Source: Photorhabdus namnaonensis (lineage in GTDB: Bacteria > Pseudomonadota > Gammaproteobacteria > Enterobacterales > Enterobacteriaceae). From it: 64,000 nt of DNA. The notes beneath the pieces were generated by a model. The model was not told the origin of the DNA. It saw nothing but the letters and a program-made list of their open reading frames with translations, and made no database searches. How positions within the stretch are numbered: position 1 is the first letter of the stretch; every line of letters starts with the position of its first letter. Below are positions 21,624 to 31,697 of the stretch, piece by piece. The translations under genes were made by a program, and so were the position numbers. Location of the stretch: assembly GCF_001684335.1 (NCBI RefSeq), contig NZ_LOIC01000088.1, positions 62,001 to 126,000 on the forward strand, given 5' to 3'.

Positions 21624-22259
21624 GTGAAAAAAATTACCCGAATTGGTATTGGCGGTCCGGTGGGTTCAGGCAAGACGGCCGTTATTGAAGTGATCACACC
21701 TATCTTGATTCAGCGTGGAATAAAACCTCTGATTATCACCAATGATATTGTTACCACTGAGGATGCTAAACAGGTTAAACGTACCTTGAAGGGTATTTTA
21801 GATGAAGAAAAGATACTTGGCGTGGAAACCGGTGCTTGTCCTCATACCGCGGTGCGCGAAGATCCCAGTATGAATATTGCTGCGGTAGAGGAGATGGAAG
21901 CGCGTTTTCCTGACAGCGACGTTGTGTTAATTGAAAGTGGCGGTGATAACCTGACACTCACTTTTAGTCCGGCTTTGGCAGATTTTTATATTTATGTGAT
22001 TGATGTCGCTGACGGAGAGAAAATTCCGCGCAAGAACGGACCGGGTTTAGTACAGGCCGATATTTTGGTGATCAACAAAATTGATTTAGCGCCTTATGTT
22101 GGCGCCAGCTTGGCTGTGATGGAGCATGACACTCAAGTTGTACGTGGTCAGCGTCCTTATATCCTTACCAATTGCAAAACCGGTGAAGGTGTTGAAACGT
22201 TGGTAAACATGGTCATGCGTGATTTCCTGTTTACCCATTCATTACAGGCGACGCAATGA
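21624..22259 (+). CDS. ureG: Urease accessory GTPase UreG
   Basis: A 211-residue SIMIBI GTPase. The P-loop is GGPVGSGKTAVIEV; the nickel-binding CPH motif is in ETGACPHTAVREDPS; LIESGGDNLTLTFSP and NKIDLAPYVGA are the switch and base-recognition motifs. It couples GTP hydrolysis to nickel transfer. Its stop overlaps the ureD start by four bases. Confidence 0.97.
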   Translation: MKKITRIGIGGPVGSGKTAVIEVITPILIQRGIKPLIITNDIVTTEDAKQVKRTLKGILDEEKILGVETGACPHTAVREDPSMNIAAVEEMEARFPDSDVVLIESGGDNLTLTFSPALADFYIYVIDVADGEKIPRKNGPGLVQADILVINKIDLAPYVGASLAVMEHDTQVVRGQRPYILTNCKTGEGVETLVNMVMRDFLFTHSLQATQ

Positions 22260-23221
22260 CTTTCACCAGTTCACCGCAAAATATCGGAGAAGAATGTCAA
22301 CGGGCGAATAATCTTGGTGTCAATGCGCCGGAACTTGCACTATTTCAGGATGAACCGCCCCAGATGGCAAGCGGTGATGTCGGTAAAAGTGGTTATCTGC
22401 GGTTGGGATTTGCCCGGCGTGGCGATCGTAGTATTTTGGCGCAAATGAAACGCCGGGTACCTTATTTAGTGCAGCGGGCGCTGTATTGGGATGAAGCATT
22501 ACCGCAGATGCCGTGTGTGTTTATGATCTCCACGTCGGGATGTATCTTGCAAGGGGATAGATTGGCATTGGACATTCATGTCGCTCCAGAGGCGTTTGGT
22601 CATGTCACCACCCAATCGGCGACTAAGATTCATTCGATGGTGAATAACTACGCGGCGCAAGTGCAAACTATCCAAGTAGAGCAGGGAGGCTATCTGGAAA
22701 TGATGCCCGATCCGGTTATACCTCACAGTGGTTCTCGGTTTATTACCGACACTCAGATAACCATTCATCCGACTGCCACATTGATTTATTCTGAAATTAT
22801 TATGTCCGGTCGTAAATACCACCCTGCTGATCAAGGGTTTAAATTTGATGTTTATTCATCACGTATTACGGCAACTGATTTTGATGACAAGGTATTGTTT
22901 ACAGAGCGTTATGTATTGGAGCCTAAAAAACAACCGTTAAACAGTGTAGGAGTGATGGGGCCGTTCCATGTGTTCGGTAACGTGATCTTGCTGACACCTC
23001 AGGTGCACCACGATCGTATTCTGGCGCGCATGACTCCTCAGTACGATGCTGAAACGGGTATAGCGAGTGGTACCAGTCGTTTGCCTAATCAGTGTGGTCT
23101 AATCTTTAAGGTATTGGGAAAAGAAACTTATCAAGTTAAAGCGGGTATTCGTCTTTTTTGGCGTATAGCCCGTGAGGAGATCCTTGGTGTTACACTACCT
23201 GAGCAGTTTATCTGGCGATAA
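22256..23221 (+). CDS. ureD: Urease accessory protein UreD
   Basis: A 321-residue scaffold protein. GYLRLGFARRGDRSILAQMK, SGCILQGDRLALDIHVAPE, TQSATKIHSM and EMMPDPVIPHSGSRF are conserved UreD/UreH motifs. It binds the urease apoprotein and forms the nickel tunnel with UreF and UreG. The last codons lie inside a strong inverted repeat (see 23213-23258). Confidence 0.95.
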   Translation: MTFTSSPQNIGEECQRANNLGVNAPELALFQDEPPQMASGDVGKSGYLRLGFARRGDRSILAQMKRRVPYLVQRALYWDEALPQMPCVFMISTSGCILQGDRLALDIHVAPEAFGHVTTQSATKIHSMVNNYAAQVQTIQVEQGGYLEMMPDPVIPHSGSRFITDTQITIHPTATLIYSEIIMSGRKYHPADQGFKFDVYSSRITATDFDDKVLFTERYVLEPKKQPLNSVGVMGPFHVFGNVILLTPQVHHDRILARMTPQYDAETGIASGTSRLPNQCGLIFKVLGKETYQVKAGIRLFWRIAREEILGVTLPEQFIWR

Positions 23222-23258
23222 AACCTGGGATGAAAATCTGTTTCGGGTTTTATCGCCA
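23213..23258. terminator. Thirteen-base stem at ureD 3' end, plus a direct copy in uspE
   Basis: TGGCGATAAAACC (23213-23225, containing the ureD stop) pairs perfectly with GGTTTTATCGCCA (23246-23258). The same 13-mer GGTTTTATCGCCA occurs again at 23325-23337 inside the uspE 3' end. The hairpin probably separates the convergent genes; there is no long T-run. Confidence 0.6.
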
Positions 23259-23284
23259 AATGGATAATTATCATGCTATTACTA

Positions 23285-24229
23285 TCACTCTTTAGCGGCT
23301 TTAACAGGGCATTCAAAACCATCAGGTTTTATCGCCAAAAGGTCACATTTAAGCTGGTCGATCACATGCTCTGCGGTATTTCCCAGAAAAGCAGCGGACA
23401 GCCCAGTTCTGCCAAGGATACCAAAAACAATAATACCCGCATTCATCTCATCACACATTTTGGGAATAACACTCTCCGGTAATCCTTCATGGATATGAGT
23501 ATATTTTTCATCAATGCAGAATTTTTGGCGCAGTTCTTTCATGGCAATAAGATGCTGGCCGCGTAGAGCATGGTTATAAACACTTGGGTCGAAATCTGGC
23601 AGCTCAATAGCGATATTCAGTGGTGCGACAGGATAAGCGCTGACTAAATGAATTTCTGGGTTTTTCATGACTTGATTTGCCAGTTCCTGAGTTTCCTTAA
23701 CTAGTTTCAGGTTCAGCTCATGATGATATGACTCTTCATTAGACAAATTGACCGCGACGACAACGGAGCCTTGGTCAGGCCATATCTGATCTTTGACCAT
23801 CCATACTGGACATGGGCATTTGCGAAGTAATTGCCAGTCAAGCGGGGTAAAAATCAAGGAGCCTAACTTGTCATGTTTATGGGTCATTTTCAGAAGTAAA
23901 TCGTGATTACCTGTAATGACCTCTTGGATAATCGCTTCATAGGGTCGATTATGCCATACCACTTTTATTTCAATATCAATACCGGCTTCCAGATAGTAGT
24001 ACGCTTGTTGCTTAAGCCAGGCCGTGCGTTGGCTGGTAACACCTTTACGCATAGCACTGCCTTCTTCTGGGGAGAGTAAGGTGGTCATTTCATAAGAAAG
24101 ATCATAAATGGGCAAGAAAGCTTTAATTCGACCGCCGTTACGTTGCACTATATAAACAGCGCGTCTTAATGCCGGTTGATCGTCCTGACTTGGGTCAATT
24201 ACAACTAAAAGGTTTTGATAGTTTGCCAT
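23285..24229 (-). CDS. uspE: Universal stress protein E
   Basis: A 314-residue tandem universal-stress protein, close to E. coli UspE (316). [21 protein letters not shown] begins the first domain, [20 protein letters not shown] begins the second, and [20 protein letters not shown] is the C-terminal nucleotide-binding loop. The start at 24229 replaces an upstream in-frame ATG because it matches the family start. UspE is a cytoplasmic protein linked to oxidative stress, motility and adhesion. It lies beside fnr as in E. coli. Confidence 0.95.
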   Translation of the reverse strand: MANYQNLLVVIDPSQDDQPALRRAVYIVQRNGGRIKAFLPIYDLSYEMTTLLSPEEGSAMRKGVTSQRTAWLKQQAYYYLEAGIDIEIKVVWHNRPYEAIIQEVITGNHDLLLKMTHKHDKLGSLIFTPLDWQLLRKCPCPVWMVKDQIWPDQGSVVVAVNLSNEESYHHELNLKLVKETQELANQVMKNPEIHLVSAYPVAPLNIAIELPDFDPSVYNHALRGQHLIAMKELRQKFCIDEKYTHIHEGLPESVIPKMCDEMNAGIIVFGILGRTGLSAAFLGNTAEHVIDQLKCDLLAIKPDGFECPVKAAKE

Positions 24230-24378
24230 AATAGTATCCTCACAGAGGCTAGACAAAACATGCTTCAATATTCACGCTTCAATACTCACGTTTCAATACT
24301 AAAGATAAACCAATATGAGCAAACCGAACAGGTCAGAGGAGAACCAGATCAACAAAATAAGATGATCTGGTTTTAAGA

Positions 24379-25134
24379 TCAGGTAATTGAAACAGATTTT
24401 TTTCCGACTAACTCAGACAACTTATCCATGTCTTCAATCGTGATGTATTTACCTTTTACACCCAAAATATTGTTTTTCTGGAAACGCCCAAGCAGACGAC
24501 TAATAGTTTCAACAGTTAAACCCAGATAGTTGCCAATATCACTGCGGGTCATGGTTAAACGGAATTCTCTTGGTGAGAAACCACGTTGAGCAAAACGACG
24601 AGAGAGATTATAAATGAATGCAGCTAACCGTTCTTCGGCGTTTTTCTTAGATAGCAGCAATATCATTTCTTGGTCGCCCTTAATTTCCCCACTCATTAGA
24701 CGCATCATCTGCTGGCGAAGATTAGGCATTTTTCCGGACAGGTCATCCAATGTTTCAAATGGAATTTCACAGACCATTGATGTTTCCAGAGCCTGAGCAA
24801 AACTTGGGTGCTTAGTGTTAAGGATAGCGTCAAAACCGACTAAATCCCCTGCGAGGTGGAAACCTGTAATTTGCTCATCACCTTCTTCAGTGATCGTGTA
24901 GCTTTTAATTGTGCCAGAACGGATAGCATAAAGAGATTTCAAATCATCGCCTGCTTTAAATAGCGTTTGCCCTTTCTGGATAGGTTTCTTACGCTCAATG
25001 ATATTATCAAGCTGGTCAAGCTCGTGCTCATTCAGGGTAAAAGGAATGCATAGCTGGTTAATGCTGCAATCCTGGCAGTGGATCGCACAACCACCAGACT
25101 GGATTCGACGAATAACACGTTTTTCCTGGATCAT
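24379..25134 (-). CDS. fnr: Anaerobic regulator FNR
   Basis: A 251-residue CRP/FNR regulator almost identical in length and motifs to E. coli FNR. The N-terminal [4Fe-4S] ligands Cys20, Cys23 and Cys29 ([15 protein letters not shown]) and Cys122 (SMVCEIPFE) are all present. The C-terminal helix-turn-helix [20 protein letters not shown] carries the E-x-x-S-R recognition residues. It senses oxygen through the cluster and switches respiratory and fermentative genes, and is likely a housekeeping copy. Confidence 0.98.
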   Translation of the reverse strand: MIQEKRVIRRIQSGGCAIHCQDCSINQLCIPFTLNEHELDQLDNIIERKKPIQKGQTLFKAGDDLKSLYAIRSGTIKSYTITEEGDEQITGFHLAGDLVGFDAILNTKHPSFAQALETSMVCEIPFETLDDLSGKMPNLRQQMMRLMSGEIKGDQEMILLLSKKNAEERLAAFIYNLSRRFAQRGFSPREFRLTMTRSDIGNYLGLTVETISRLLGRFQKNNILGVKGKYITIEDMDKLSELVGKKSVSIT

Positions 25135-26093
25135 ATGGCATGCTCATTTGAAATATTCATATCCTTCAACTTTAGCATTTCTTGATGATTCTGGTAAGAG
25201 CTATAATGGCTTTCTGCAATTTATTTAGGAAAATGTATTACTTGTTTATTCTATCCATAAGAAATTATTGCGTAGTATGGAGTTGATGTTCACTTATTGT
25301 CATCGCAAGCCTAAGGGGTTGTGATTTCTTTATTAATATTTATGATATTATCGATAATATTACTGATAAATGACAGAACATTAAAAGCTCCTTTTCCTGC
25401 TCAACCAGCACATCTACAGCAACTTGGTTATTATGTTTTGTGAAATATCAATTGCAGTGTGAATGATGTTGCTGACTAAGTAGATTTGCCAGTCCTTCGA
25501 TGGCGACTAATATCGACAATAGACAGTAATCCGTCTTTAGTTAGCTAGTGGCAAATTTCTCTATGTCATCTTTGATTAATTGCAATAATTAGTTAAGGAT
25601 ATAATTGATTTGTTCACCAGAGTGGACCACATAGCATCAATTGAAATAATGAGATCAGAGAGTACGTATTTTAATTCTGGCTCATTGAAGCCGAATATAT
25701 GTTTGCGACTTCGTTGCTGGAAAATTTATTCATCTACTTGAATCGAGTTGGTGTCCATATATCTATTTAGATACATCATGTAATACTAGTTGTAATTATT
25801 TCAATAGGAAATTATTACAATGAAAAACTAGGTGCTATTGGTACTTATCATACTCCCATAAAAAATTAATTTTATTTTTCAAATAGTTGGATATTAATTA
25901 CTTTACGTGATTAATAATTTATTGAAATGCTTGTTAAGATAATTTATGGTTTCATCAATGAAATGTTTATTTTCGCTGGCATTGATTGTTAATAGGTTAT
26001 AAGCATCGCAGTACTTATTCTGCTGCTACTAGTAATGAATTGTTTGTTATAGAGATCAGAGATGTGTTTTATTTCAGAAACAGGAGAGGCAAG
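25135..26093. other. Long intergenic region upstream of the biosynthetic operon
   Basis: A 959-base AT-rich region holding the fnr promoter and the promoter of the 12.4-kb operon. No supportable gene was found. Very short frames exist, for example 17 codons near 25232 (MYYLFILSIRN...) and 21 codons at 25927-25992, but ribosome sites are poor. This is where a RiPP precursor would be expected if the operon needs one. The operon start has a clear AGGAG at 26082-26086. Confidence 0.5.
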
Positions 26094-29000
26094 GTGAGTG
26101 AACAAAATCAAACTGTAACTTTACCCGATAAAAATATAGGATTACTGACCGAAGAAGGACTCTGGGATAACTGGCTGGATATAGATGCGGTGAAAAAACT
26201 GGTTAACCACCCGTTACTCATCGCAATGAGTGAAGAACGAATCACTCTGTCCGGAATGCGTTATTTCTTGATTCAACATCATCATTATTCACGTAACTTT
26301 ACTCGCTTTTTGTGTGCTCTGATCAGCCATATTGATAACTTCAATGATATTCGTCATCTGATGGAAAATTTACGTGAAGAGATGGGGGTAAATGGAGAGG
26401 GAAAAGTCACTCACGCTGAGTTGTTTCAGCGTTCATTGATGGAAACAGGTGCACAGATCAGCTCGGTTCCTGAACTTGAAGAAACCTCTCATCTTGCTTC
26501 GTGTGTCCTGAATTATTGCCGCTCAGGAGAAATTGCTGATGGTTTAGCTGCACTTTGCTTGGGGGCCGAAGCAATTGTTCCAATGATCTACAAGCCCGTA
26601 TTGCATGCCCTCACGCACTTAGGTGTTGCTGAACGGGGATTAGAATTTTTCAAATTACATATTGAAGAGGACGAAGAGCATGCCATTACCATGATGCATA
26701 TTCTTCACAATATTACAGAAAATAACGAACAGTTATTGAAGCGAGTAAGGGCGGTTGGTAAAAATACGATATTGCTGCGTTGTAGAATGTTTGATGCTGT
26801 GTATGAAAATATAAAAAACGAGATACTTTTCACTGAAGACGCATGCAGGACTTTCGAAAAGTACGAATCAAATGTGCGTAGCTACTGCCGTAATTATCCG
26901 GCCATATTCACTACGGCAAGCAATGCCCTGGTGACTGACAAGCAGGGTAAATCATGGATTGATTTTTTATCAGGGGCTGGATCGTTAAATTACGGCCACA
27001 ATAACCCTCGCTTAAAATCTCATCTTATTGAATATATTGAAAAAGATGGCATAACGCACTCTCTGGATTTATATACCAATGCAAAACGGGCATTCATTGA
27101 AAGCTTTAATCAGCAGATACTGAAACCACGGGGTTTGCAGTATCGTTTTCAGTTTACCGGGCCGACAGGAACCAATGCAGTTGAAGCTGCAATGAAAATC
27201 GCACGCAAAGTTACAGGGCGCAGTGATATTGTTGCGTTTACCAATGCGTTTCACGGAATGTCTCTGGGCGCTCTTGCAGCCACAGCCAGAGAGAAAAAAC
27301 GAAATGCCGCAGGTGTTTCTCTAAACAATATAGTACGCCTTCCTTTCGAAAATTTCCTTAGTCAGAATGACACGTCACTGGACGTTTTGGAGAAAATGCT
27401 AGTTTCTCCGGGCTCCGGTATTGACTTGCCCGCAGCAATTATTCTTGAAACTATTCAAGCAGAGGGGGGCGTCAATGTGGCGAGCGTAGAATGGTTACGG
27501 GGTGTAGCAGAAATCGCAGCTGCAAACAATATACTGCTTATTGTTGATGATATTCAGGCTGGTTGTGGTCGTACAGGAACTTTCTTCAGCTTCGAAGACG
27601 CTGGGATAAAACCGGATATCATCTGCCTTGCAAAGTCTGTTTCAGGATATGGGCTCCCTATGTCTCTTGTTTTAATGAAACCAGAACTGGATATATGGCA
27701 ACCTGGAGAACATAACGGAACTTTCCGTGGTAATAACCTTGCATTTATTGGCGCCACATATGCTCTTGATTACTGGCATGATTTACATTTCTTGCGAAGT
27801 CTTAAAGATAAATCGAAAATCGTGCATAAATACCTGCTGGGTTTGCATCAACGATACCCCCAATTGATCAGAACAATCCGGGGAAAAGGAATGTTGTGGG
27901 GCTTAGAACTCTTTTCTTCGCAGGCAGCAGAAAATGTCAGAAACCAAGCCATTGAGTTAGGACTCATTATAGAAATATGTGGTCCACTGGGACAAGTCAT
28001 CAAATTACTTCCCCCGTTGACTATCGAAATCAATGTCCTTGAGCATGGATTATTATTACTTGAAAAATCTCTAAAACAAGTTTCCGTTCAGTTAGGTATG
28101 GAGAATAAAATAAACACTTCATCATTAACACCTCATGACACTCTGTTTTATCAAGACGAAATCTTGATTGAAAAAAAACTACTTAGCCTTGACGAAAATG
28201 AAAAATCCTCTTTATTAGAAGCGCAGAAAAGCCTAAGCCAAAAACTCATTGATGGAGGACTAAATTTTGAGGGAAAAAACTATCCGGTTTCAATTCGTCC
28301 TCTTATTTTGTCTGATAACCTAGTTCGGCAACTTGCCAGCATCGGTGAACGTTTTACAGAAATATTTGAAAAATTTGCTCATGCATGGGTGGAAAATGTC
28401 TCGATACGTGAATATTTTCCGACTTATAAGAAAAGCGAACATTATTTATTTAATTTGCCAAATCATACTCCTTTGACCAGAATTTTCCGCCTGGATGGTC
28501 TTTTCAGTGAAGATGGAACTTATCAGATCTTGGAAACTAATACCGATTGCCCCGGGGGAGTGATCCAAAATGGGATTGCAGGTGCATTGTGGTCAGAGGT
28601 GTCAAACCCTTTACTGAACGGTATTGAAGCCAGTGCCGATTTTCAGCCCTTTGTCCAAAATCCGGATTTATTTCTTGAGACATTACTGGAAACTCATCGC
28701 GAACGTACCGGAGAGCCAGCCAGAAGAACAGCCATTGTCACTTATAAAGGTAAGTTCAAAAATGAGGTAACCTGGATGGTAAATGGTTTCAATCGTCTGG
28801 GGGTTCCTACCGAGGAAATTGATGCGTCTCTGTTACGTCGACATAACAACAAGGTAATAGATCCGCAGGGTCGTGTTATTGATGTGGCCTATAACAAACT
28901 CGATTTGCGCGACTTGATCGATGAACCGGAAGTTGAAGAATACCTTACTGCAACATCTCATGGAGAAGTCACTTTCATCAATCCTCTCATCTGCCAATGG

Positions 29001-29510
29001 CCGCTCGCAGATAAAGCTATAATGGCTGTCTTAAGTGATCCGCAAATGCTCTTTTTCCTGCCCGAAGAGGAAAAGGCTTTTTGTCTTAAACATATTCCTT
29101 GGACACGCATTCTCCGCGCATGCCAAACAACATCCCCTCAGGGAAAGCAAATCGATCTAGTTGACTGGGCAATTCAAGAACGAGGGACTCTTGTGCTTAA
29201 ACCTTCTAACGCAACAAGAGGAGAAGGTCTGTTGGTCGGTCCTTTTACTGCTGCTCAGGAATGGGAAGCGACCTTACGTCTTGCAGCGCAAAGCGACGAA
29301 ACATGGGTCATTCAACGATATATTCGCGGGCGCGTGCTTTCCGCAGTTCATCCTGATATTGGCGTTACAGATCCAATGTGGTCAGGTGTGGATATCTATG
29401 TATATGGTGGTCGGTTTGCAGGTTTTCAGGCACGTGCCAGTTTTGATCCGGTTATGAATGTAGGGCGCCGGGGAATTCTTTTGCCGGTAGTGAAAATTAA
29501 AGAGGTATAA
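26094..29510 (+). CDS. Trifunctional fusion: diiron oxidase, class III aminotransferase, ATP-grasp
   Basis: An 1138-residue protein from the GTG at 26094, chosen for AGGAG at 26082-26086. Residues ~30-215 resemble heme-oxygenase-like diiron oxidases: candidate iron ligands are Glu95/96, His107, Glu159 and H189-x3-D193-x2-H196. Residues ~250-665 are an EctB-like class III aminotransferase, with FTGPTGTNAVEAA, the PLP Asp485 in VDDIQAGCGRTG, and the PLP Lys514 in CLAKSVSGYG. Residues ~690-1138 resemble the glutathionylspermidine-synthetase ATP-grasp (IFRLDGLFSEDGTYQILETN, LKPSNATRGEGLLVG, WVIQRYIRGR). All three active sites look intact. It probably makes an amino or diamino acid, oxidises an amine and forms an amide. 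First gene of a nine-gene operon; product unknown. Confidence 0.85.
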   Translation: MSEQNQTVTLPDKNIGLLTEEGLWDNWLDIDAVKKLVNHPLLIAMSEERITLSGMRYFLIQHHHYSRNFTRFLCALISHIDNFNDIRHLMENLREEMGVNGEGKVTHAELFQRSLMETGAQISSVPELEETSHLASCVLNYCRSGEIADGLAALCLGAEAIVPMIYKPVLHALTHLGVAERGLEFFKLHIEEDEEHAITMMHILHNITENNEQLLKRVRAVGKNTILLRCRMFDAVYENIKNEILFTEDACRTFEKYESNVRSYCRNYPAIFTTASNALVTDKQGKSWIDFLSGAGSLNYGHNNPRLKSHLIEYIEKDGITHSLDLYTNAKRAFIESFNQQILKPRGLQYRFQFTGPTGTNAVEAAMKIARKVTGRSDIVAFTNAFHGMSLGALAATAREKKRNAAGVSLNNIVRLPFENFLSQNDTSLDVLEKMLVSPGSGIDLPAAIILETIQAEGGVNVASVEWLRGVAEIAAANNILLIVDDIQAGCGRTGTFFSFEDAGIKPDIICLAKSVSGYGLPMSLVLMKPELDIWQPGEHNGTFRGNNLAFIGATYALDYWHDLHFLRSLKDKSKIVHKYLLGLHQRYPQLIRTIRGKGMLWGLELFSSQAAENVRNQAIELGLIIEICGPLGQVIKLLPPLTIEINVLEHGLLLLEKSLKQVSVQLGMENKINTSSLTPHDTLFYQDEILIEKKLLSLDENEKSSLLEAQKSLSQKLIDGGLNFEGKNYPVSIRPLILSDNLVRQLASIGERFTEIFEKFAHAWVENVSIREYFPTYKKSEHYLFNLPNHTPLTRIFRLDGLFSEDGTYQILETNTDCPGGVIQNGIAGALWSEVSNPLLNGIEASADFQPFVQNPDLFLETLLETHRERTGEPARRTAIVTYKGKFKNEVTWMVNGFNRLGVPTEEIDASLLRRHNNKVIDPQGRVIDVAYNKLDLRDLIDEPEVEEYLTATSHGEVTFINPLICQWPLADKAIMAVLSDPQMLFFLPEEEKAFCLKHIPWTRILRACQTTSPQGKQIDLVDWAIQERGTLVLKPSNATRGEGLLVGPFTAAQEWEATLRLAAQSDETWVIQRYIRGRVLSAVHPDIGVTDPMWSGVDIYVYGGRFAGFQARASFDPVMNVGRRGILLPVVKIKEV

Positions 29511-29512
29511 CT

Positions 29513-30631
29513 ATGGCGAGTTCCATTTCACTTAACAATCCACGGCTTCAACCAACGGTTGTTGTTGTTCCGATTAGCAACAATGTCATTGCAATACATT
29601 CCGGTACCCGTCAGGGTGAAGCAAGCAAAATAATTCCAGATCCCGATGGTTGGAAAATAGTTGCGCTTAACCACATGCAAGGAAAATTGAACAGCAATGG
29701 TCTCCTTGAAGTACTGAAGCAAAACGGTCATGACGTTGAAGAGTCGGAGTTAATAAAATTGATCGAGGAACTTCAGTCTCACAACCTCGTTCAGGATGAG
29801 AAATATTTCGATTATCAGGCTCTCGGTGCCGATCAAAGAGAGCGTTATTCCCGAAATCTCAATGGATTTGCTGCGTTAAGTGACAATGGCATTTCACCCG
29901 CTGAGTATCAGCAGAAACTTTTCAAAGGGCATGTGCTACTGTTGGGCTGTGGTGGGCTTGGAAGCTGCACGGCAACGGCGCTGGCAATGACTGGCTGCGG
30001 TACCATCACTGTCGTTGATTTCGATGATATTGAACTTAGTAATCTCAATAGGCAGCTTTATACCGTTGATGACATAGGGATGCGGAAAGTCGAAGGGTTA
30101 AAATCTCGTCTTAATAAGATCAATCCGGACGTCACGGTAAATACAGTATTCAAACGTATAACCGGTTCAGATGTTGTTAAGGAATTAATTTCTCAATTCA
30201 AACCCGATATCGTCGTAGCTGCAATTGACCGACCGGTTATCGCGGCTGACCGCTGGATCAGTGACGCCTGTTTTGCCATGGGAATTCCGGGTGTTTTCAA
30301 CAGCGTTTCTGCTGGAATGGGTATGTTCTGGACAAAATTCCCTGACCAGAGCGGTTGTTTCCGCTGCGACGAAAAGTGGTCACGGACTCAGGATCTTGAC
30401 CATTACTCCATGCGCACTTGGCGAGAAGAACATGATTTAATCCCTGCGACTTCGGCTTTCAGTTATTCGGCAATGATTGTCGGAGGGATGATGTCTGCGG
30501 ATATCATCAGGCAGCTTGTTGGATGGCCAATGATTTCAGCAGGGAAACTGGTAACCATCTCATTCACAACTCTACAAACGAATGTTGCAGATAAACCGCA
30601 ACATCCAGATTGTGAACTTTGTGCATATTGA
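29513..30631 (+). CDS. E1/ThiF-like adenylating enzyme with RRE-like N-terminus
   Basis: A 372-residue protein. Residues ~140-372 are an E1/MoeB/ThiF domain: nucleotide loop LLGCGGLGS (145-151), Asp169 in TVVDFDDIELSNLNRQ, the catalytic-loop Arg180, and a zinc site from C282-x2-C285 (GCFRCD) and C367-x2-C370 (DCELC). Residues ~45-95 (GWKIVALNHMQGKLNSNGLL and on to EELQSHNLVQ) follow the winged-helix pattern of PqqD-like RiPP recognition elements, as in MccB-type enzymes. Such enzymes adenylate a carboxylate, often the C-terminus of a peptide. It begins two bases after the fusion gene. Its substrate is unknown, and no precursor peptide was found nearby. Confidence 0.82.
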   Translation: MASSISLNNPRLQPTVVVVPISNNVIAIHSGTRQGEASKIIPDPDGWKIVALNHMQGKLNSNGLLEVLKQNGHDVEESELIKLIEELQSHNLVQDEKYFDYQALGADQRERYSRNLNGFAALSDNGISPAEYQQKLFKGHVLLLGCGGLGSCTATALAMTGCGTITVVDFDDIELSNLNRQLYTVDDIGMRKVEGLKSRLNKINPDVTVNTVFKRITGSDVVKELISQFKPDIVVAAIDRPVIAADRWISDACFAMGIPGVFNSVSAGMGMFWTKFPDQSGCFRCDEKWSRTQDLDHYSMRTWREEHDLIPATSAFSYSAMIVGGMMSADIIRQLVGWPMISAGKLVTISFTTLQTNVADKPQHPDCELCAY

Positions 30632-30641
30632 GGACACCAAC

Positions 30642-31649
30642 ATGAACGAATCATATCAGATTATTGATGACGATCCGGCAGTATGGTGTTCAGCGCAGTT
30701 GAAAAGCAAGAAAGACGTGCTATTGCCTGTTTCAGATGAACAAATCGAAGCATTCAGGCATCACCTATCCGCGATGGAAGATAGACCCAGCGAAGCGTTC
30801 AATGCGTCAGATTTTCGCTTTGAGGAAATAACTATCTTACAGGAGAGCATTCATCAGCGTTTGACTGAAGGACGCGGGGTTGTGGTAGTGTCAGGTATTC
30901 CGCGAGAAATGTTTACTGACTCAACCCTGAGTCATCTATTCTGGGGAATTGGAACAGGTCTTGGACGTCCAGTCGTACAAAACTCACAGGGTCACAGGAT
31001 AAGTCATGTAAGGAATGAGAAAAATAATCCGAATAATCGAGGCTATATGTCTAATCGGGAGCTTGGATTCCATTCGGATGCTTTTGAAATTGTTGGGCTT
31101 ATGTGTTTGAGGGGGGCTGCTTCAGGGGGATTGACTCAAATCGTAAGTGGCCTAGCCATCTACAATCAAATGTTAAGGGAAAAACCAGAACTACTTGACG
31201 CCCTTTTTGAAGGATATCATTACGCTACAGCTGAACGCTCTTCGAGTAAACTTCCCTACACGTCATACAAAATTCCGATTTTCTCAAACATGTCAGGCAG
31301 GGTGAGCTCTATGTGTCTCGGTGCTTATATGCGAGTAGCAGCAAAACTTCAGGGACGAGCTCTCCCTGACGCACTTGATGCTGGACTCCACGCATTTTAT
31401 GAAATATGTAGCCGCCCAGAGTTCAGACTCGAATTTATGCTTGAGCCTGGCGAAATCCTTTTTCTCAACAACTATACCACGCTGCATTCCCGCACGGAGT
31501 TTCAGGATGATGTATTCAACCAGCGCCATTTATTAAGGCTCTGGATCGAATTATCCGATGGCAGACCTGTGGTGCCCGCACTAACAGCTCGCGGTCGTGA
31601 TTATGAGCAGTTATTTCTGGAAACGCGTTTGGCGAGTACAGCAACTTAA
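30642..31649 (+). CDS. Fe(II)/2-oxoglutarate oxygenase (TauD/TfdA-clavaminate type)
   Basis: A 335-residue oxygenase; the ATG at 30642 has GAGGA upstream. The iron facial triad is readable: His144 and Asp146 in ELGFHSDAFEIVGL and His282 in NNYTTLHSRTEF, with the 2-oxoglutarate Arg299 in RHLLRLWIE. GRGVVVVSGIPREMF near residue 80 is typical of the family. It should hydroxylate, desaturate or epoxidise an amino-acid-derived intermediate. Tandem position behind the E1-like gene suggests action on the same metabolite. Confidence 0.88.
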   Translation: MNESYQIIDDDPAVWCSAQLKSKKDVLLPVSDEQIEAFRHHLSAMEDRPSEAFNASDFRFEEITILQESIHQRLTEGRGVVVVSGIPREMFTDSTLSHLFWGIGTGLGRPVVQNSQGHRISHVRNEKNNPNNRGYMSNRELGFHSDAFEIVGLMCLRGAASGGLTQIVSGLAIYNQMLREKPELLDALFEGYHYATAERSSSKLPYTSYKIPIFSNMSGRVSSMCLGAYMRVAAKLQGRALPDALDAGLHAFYEICSRPEFRLEFMLEPGEILFLNNYTTLHSRTEFQDDVFNQRHLLRLWIELSDGRPVVPALTARGRDYEQLFLETRLASTAT

Positions 31650-31697
31650 TATAACCAACCGGGACGATGTATCGGCCCGGCCAATCAGGATCAATGT

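Noticed and set aside
25819-25830. ATG-AAA-AAC-TAG minigene (Met-Lys-Asn) with AGGA about 11 bases upstream, ending in Asn like the microcin C precursor
   Set aside because: Three codons occur by chance very often in AT-rich DNA; spacing is poor and nothing else supports it.
25927-25992. 21-codon open frame shortly before the biosynthetic operon as RiPP precursor
   Set aside because: No ribosome site, hydrophobic random-looking composition and no leader/core pattern.
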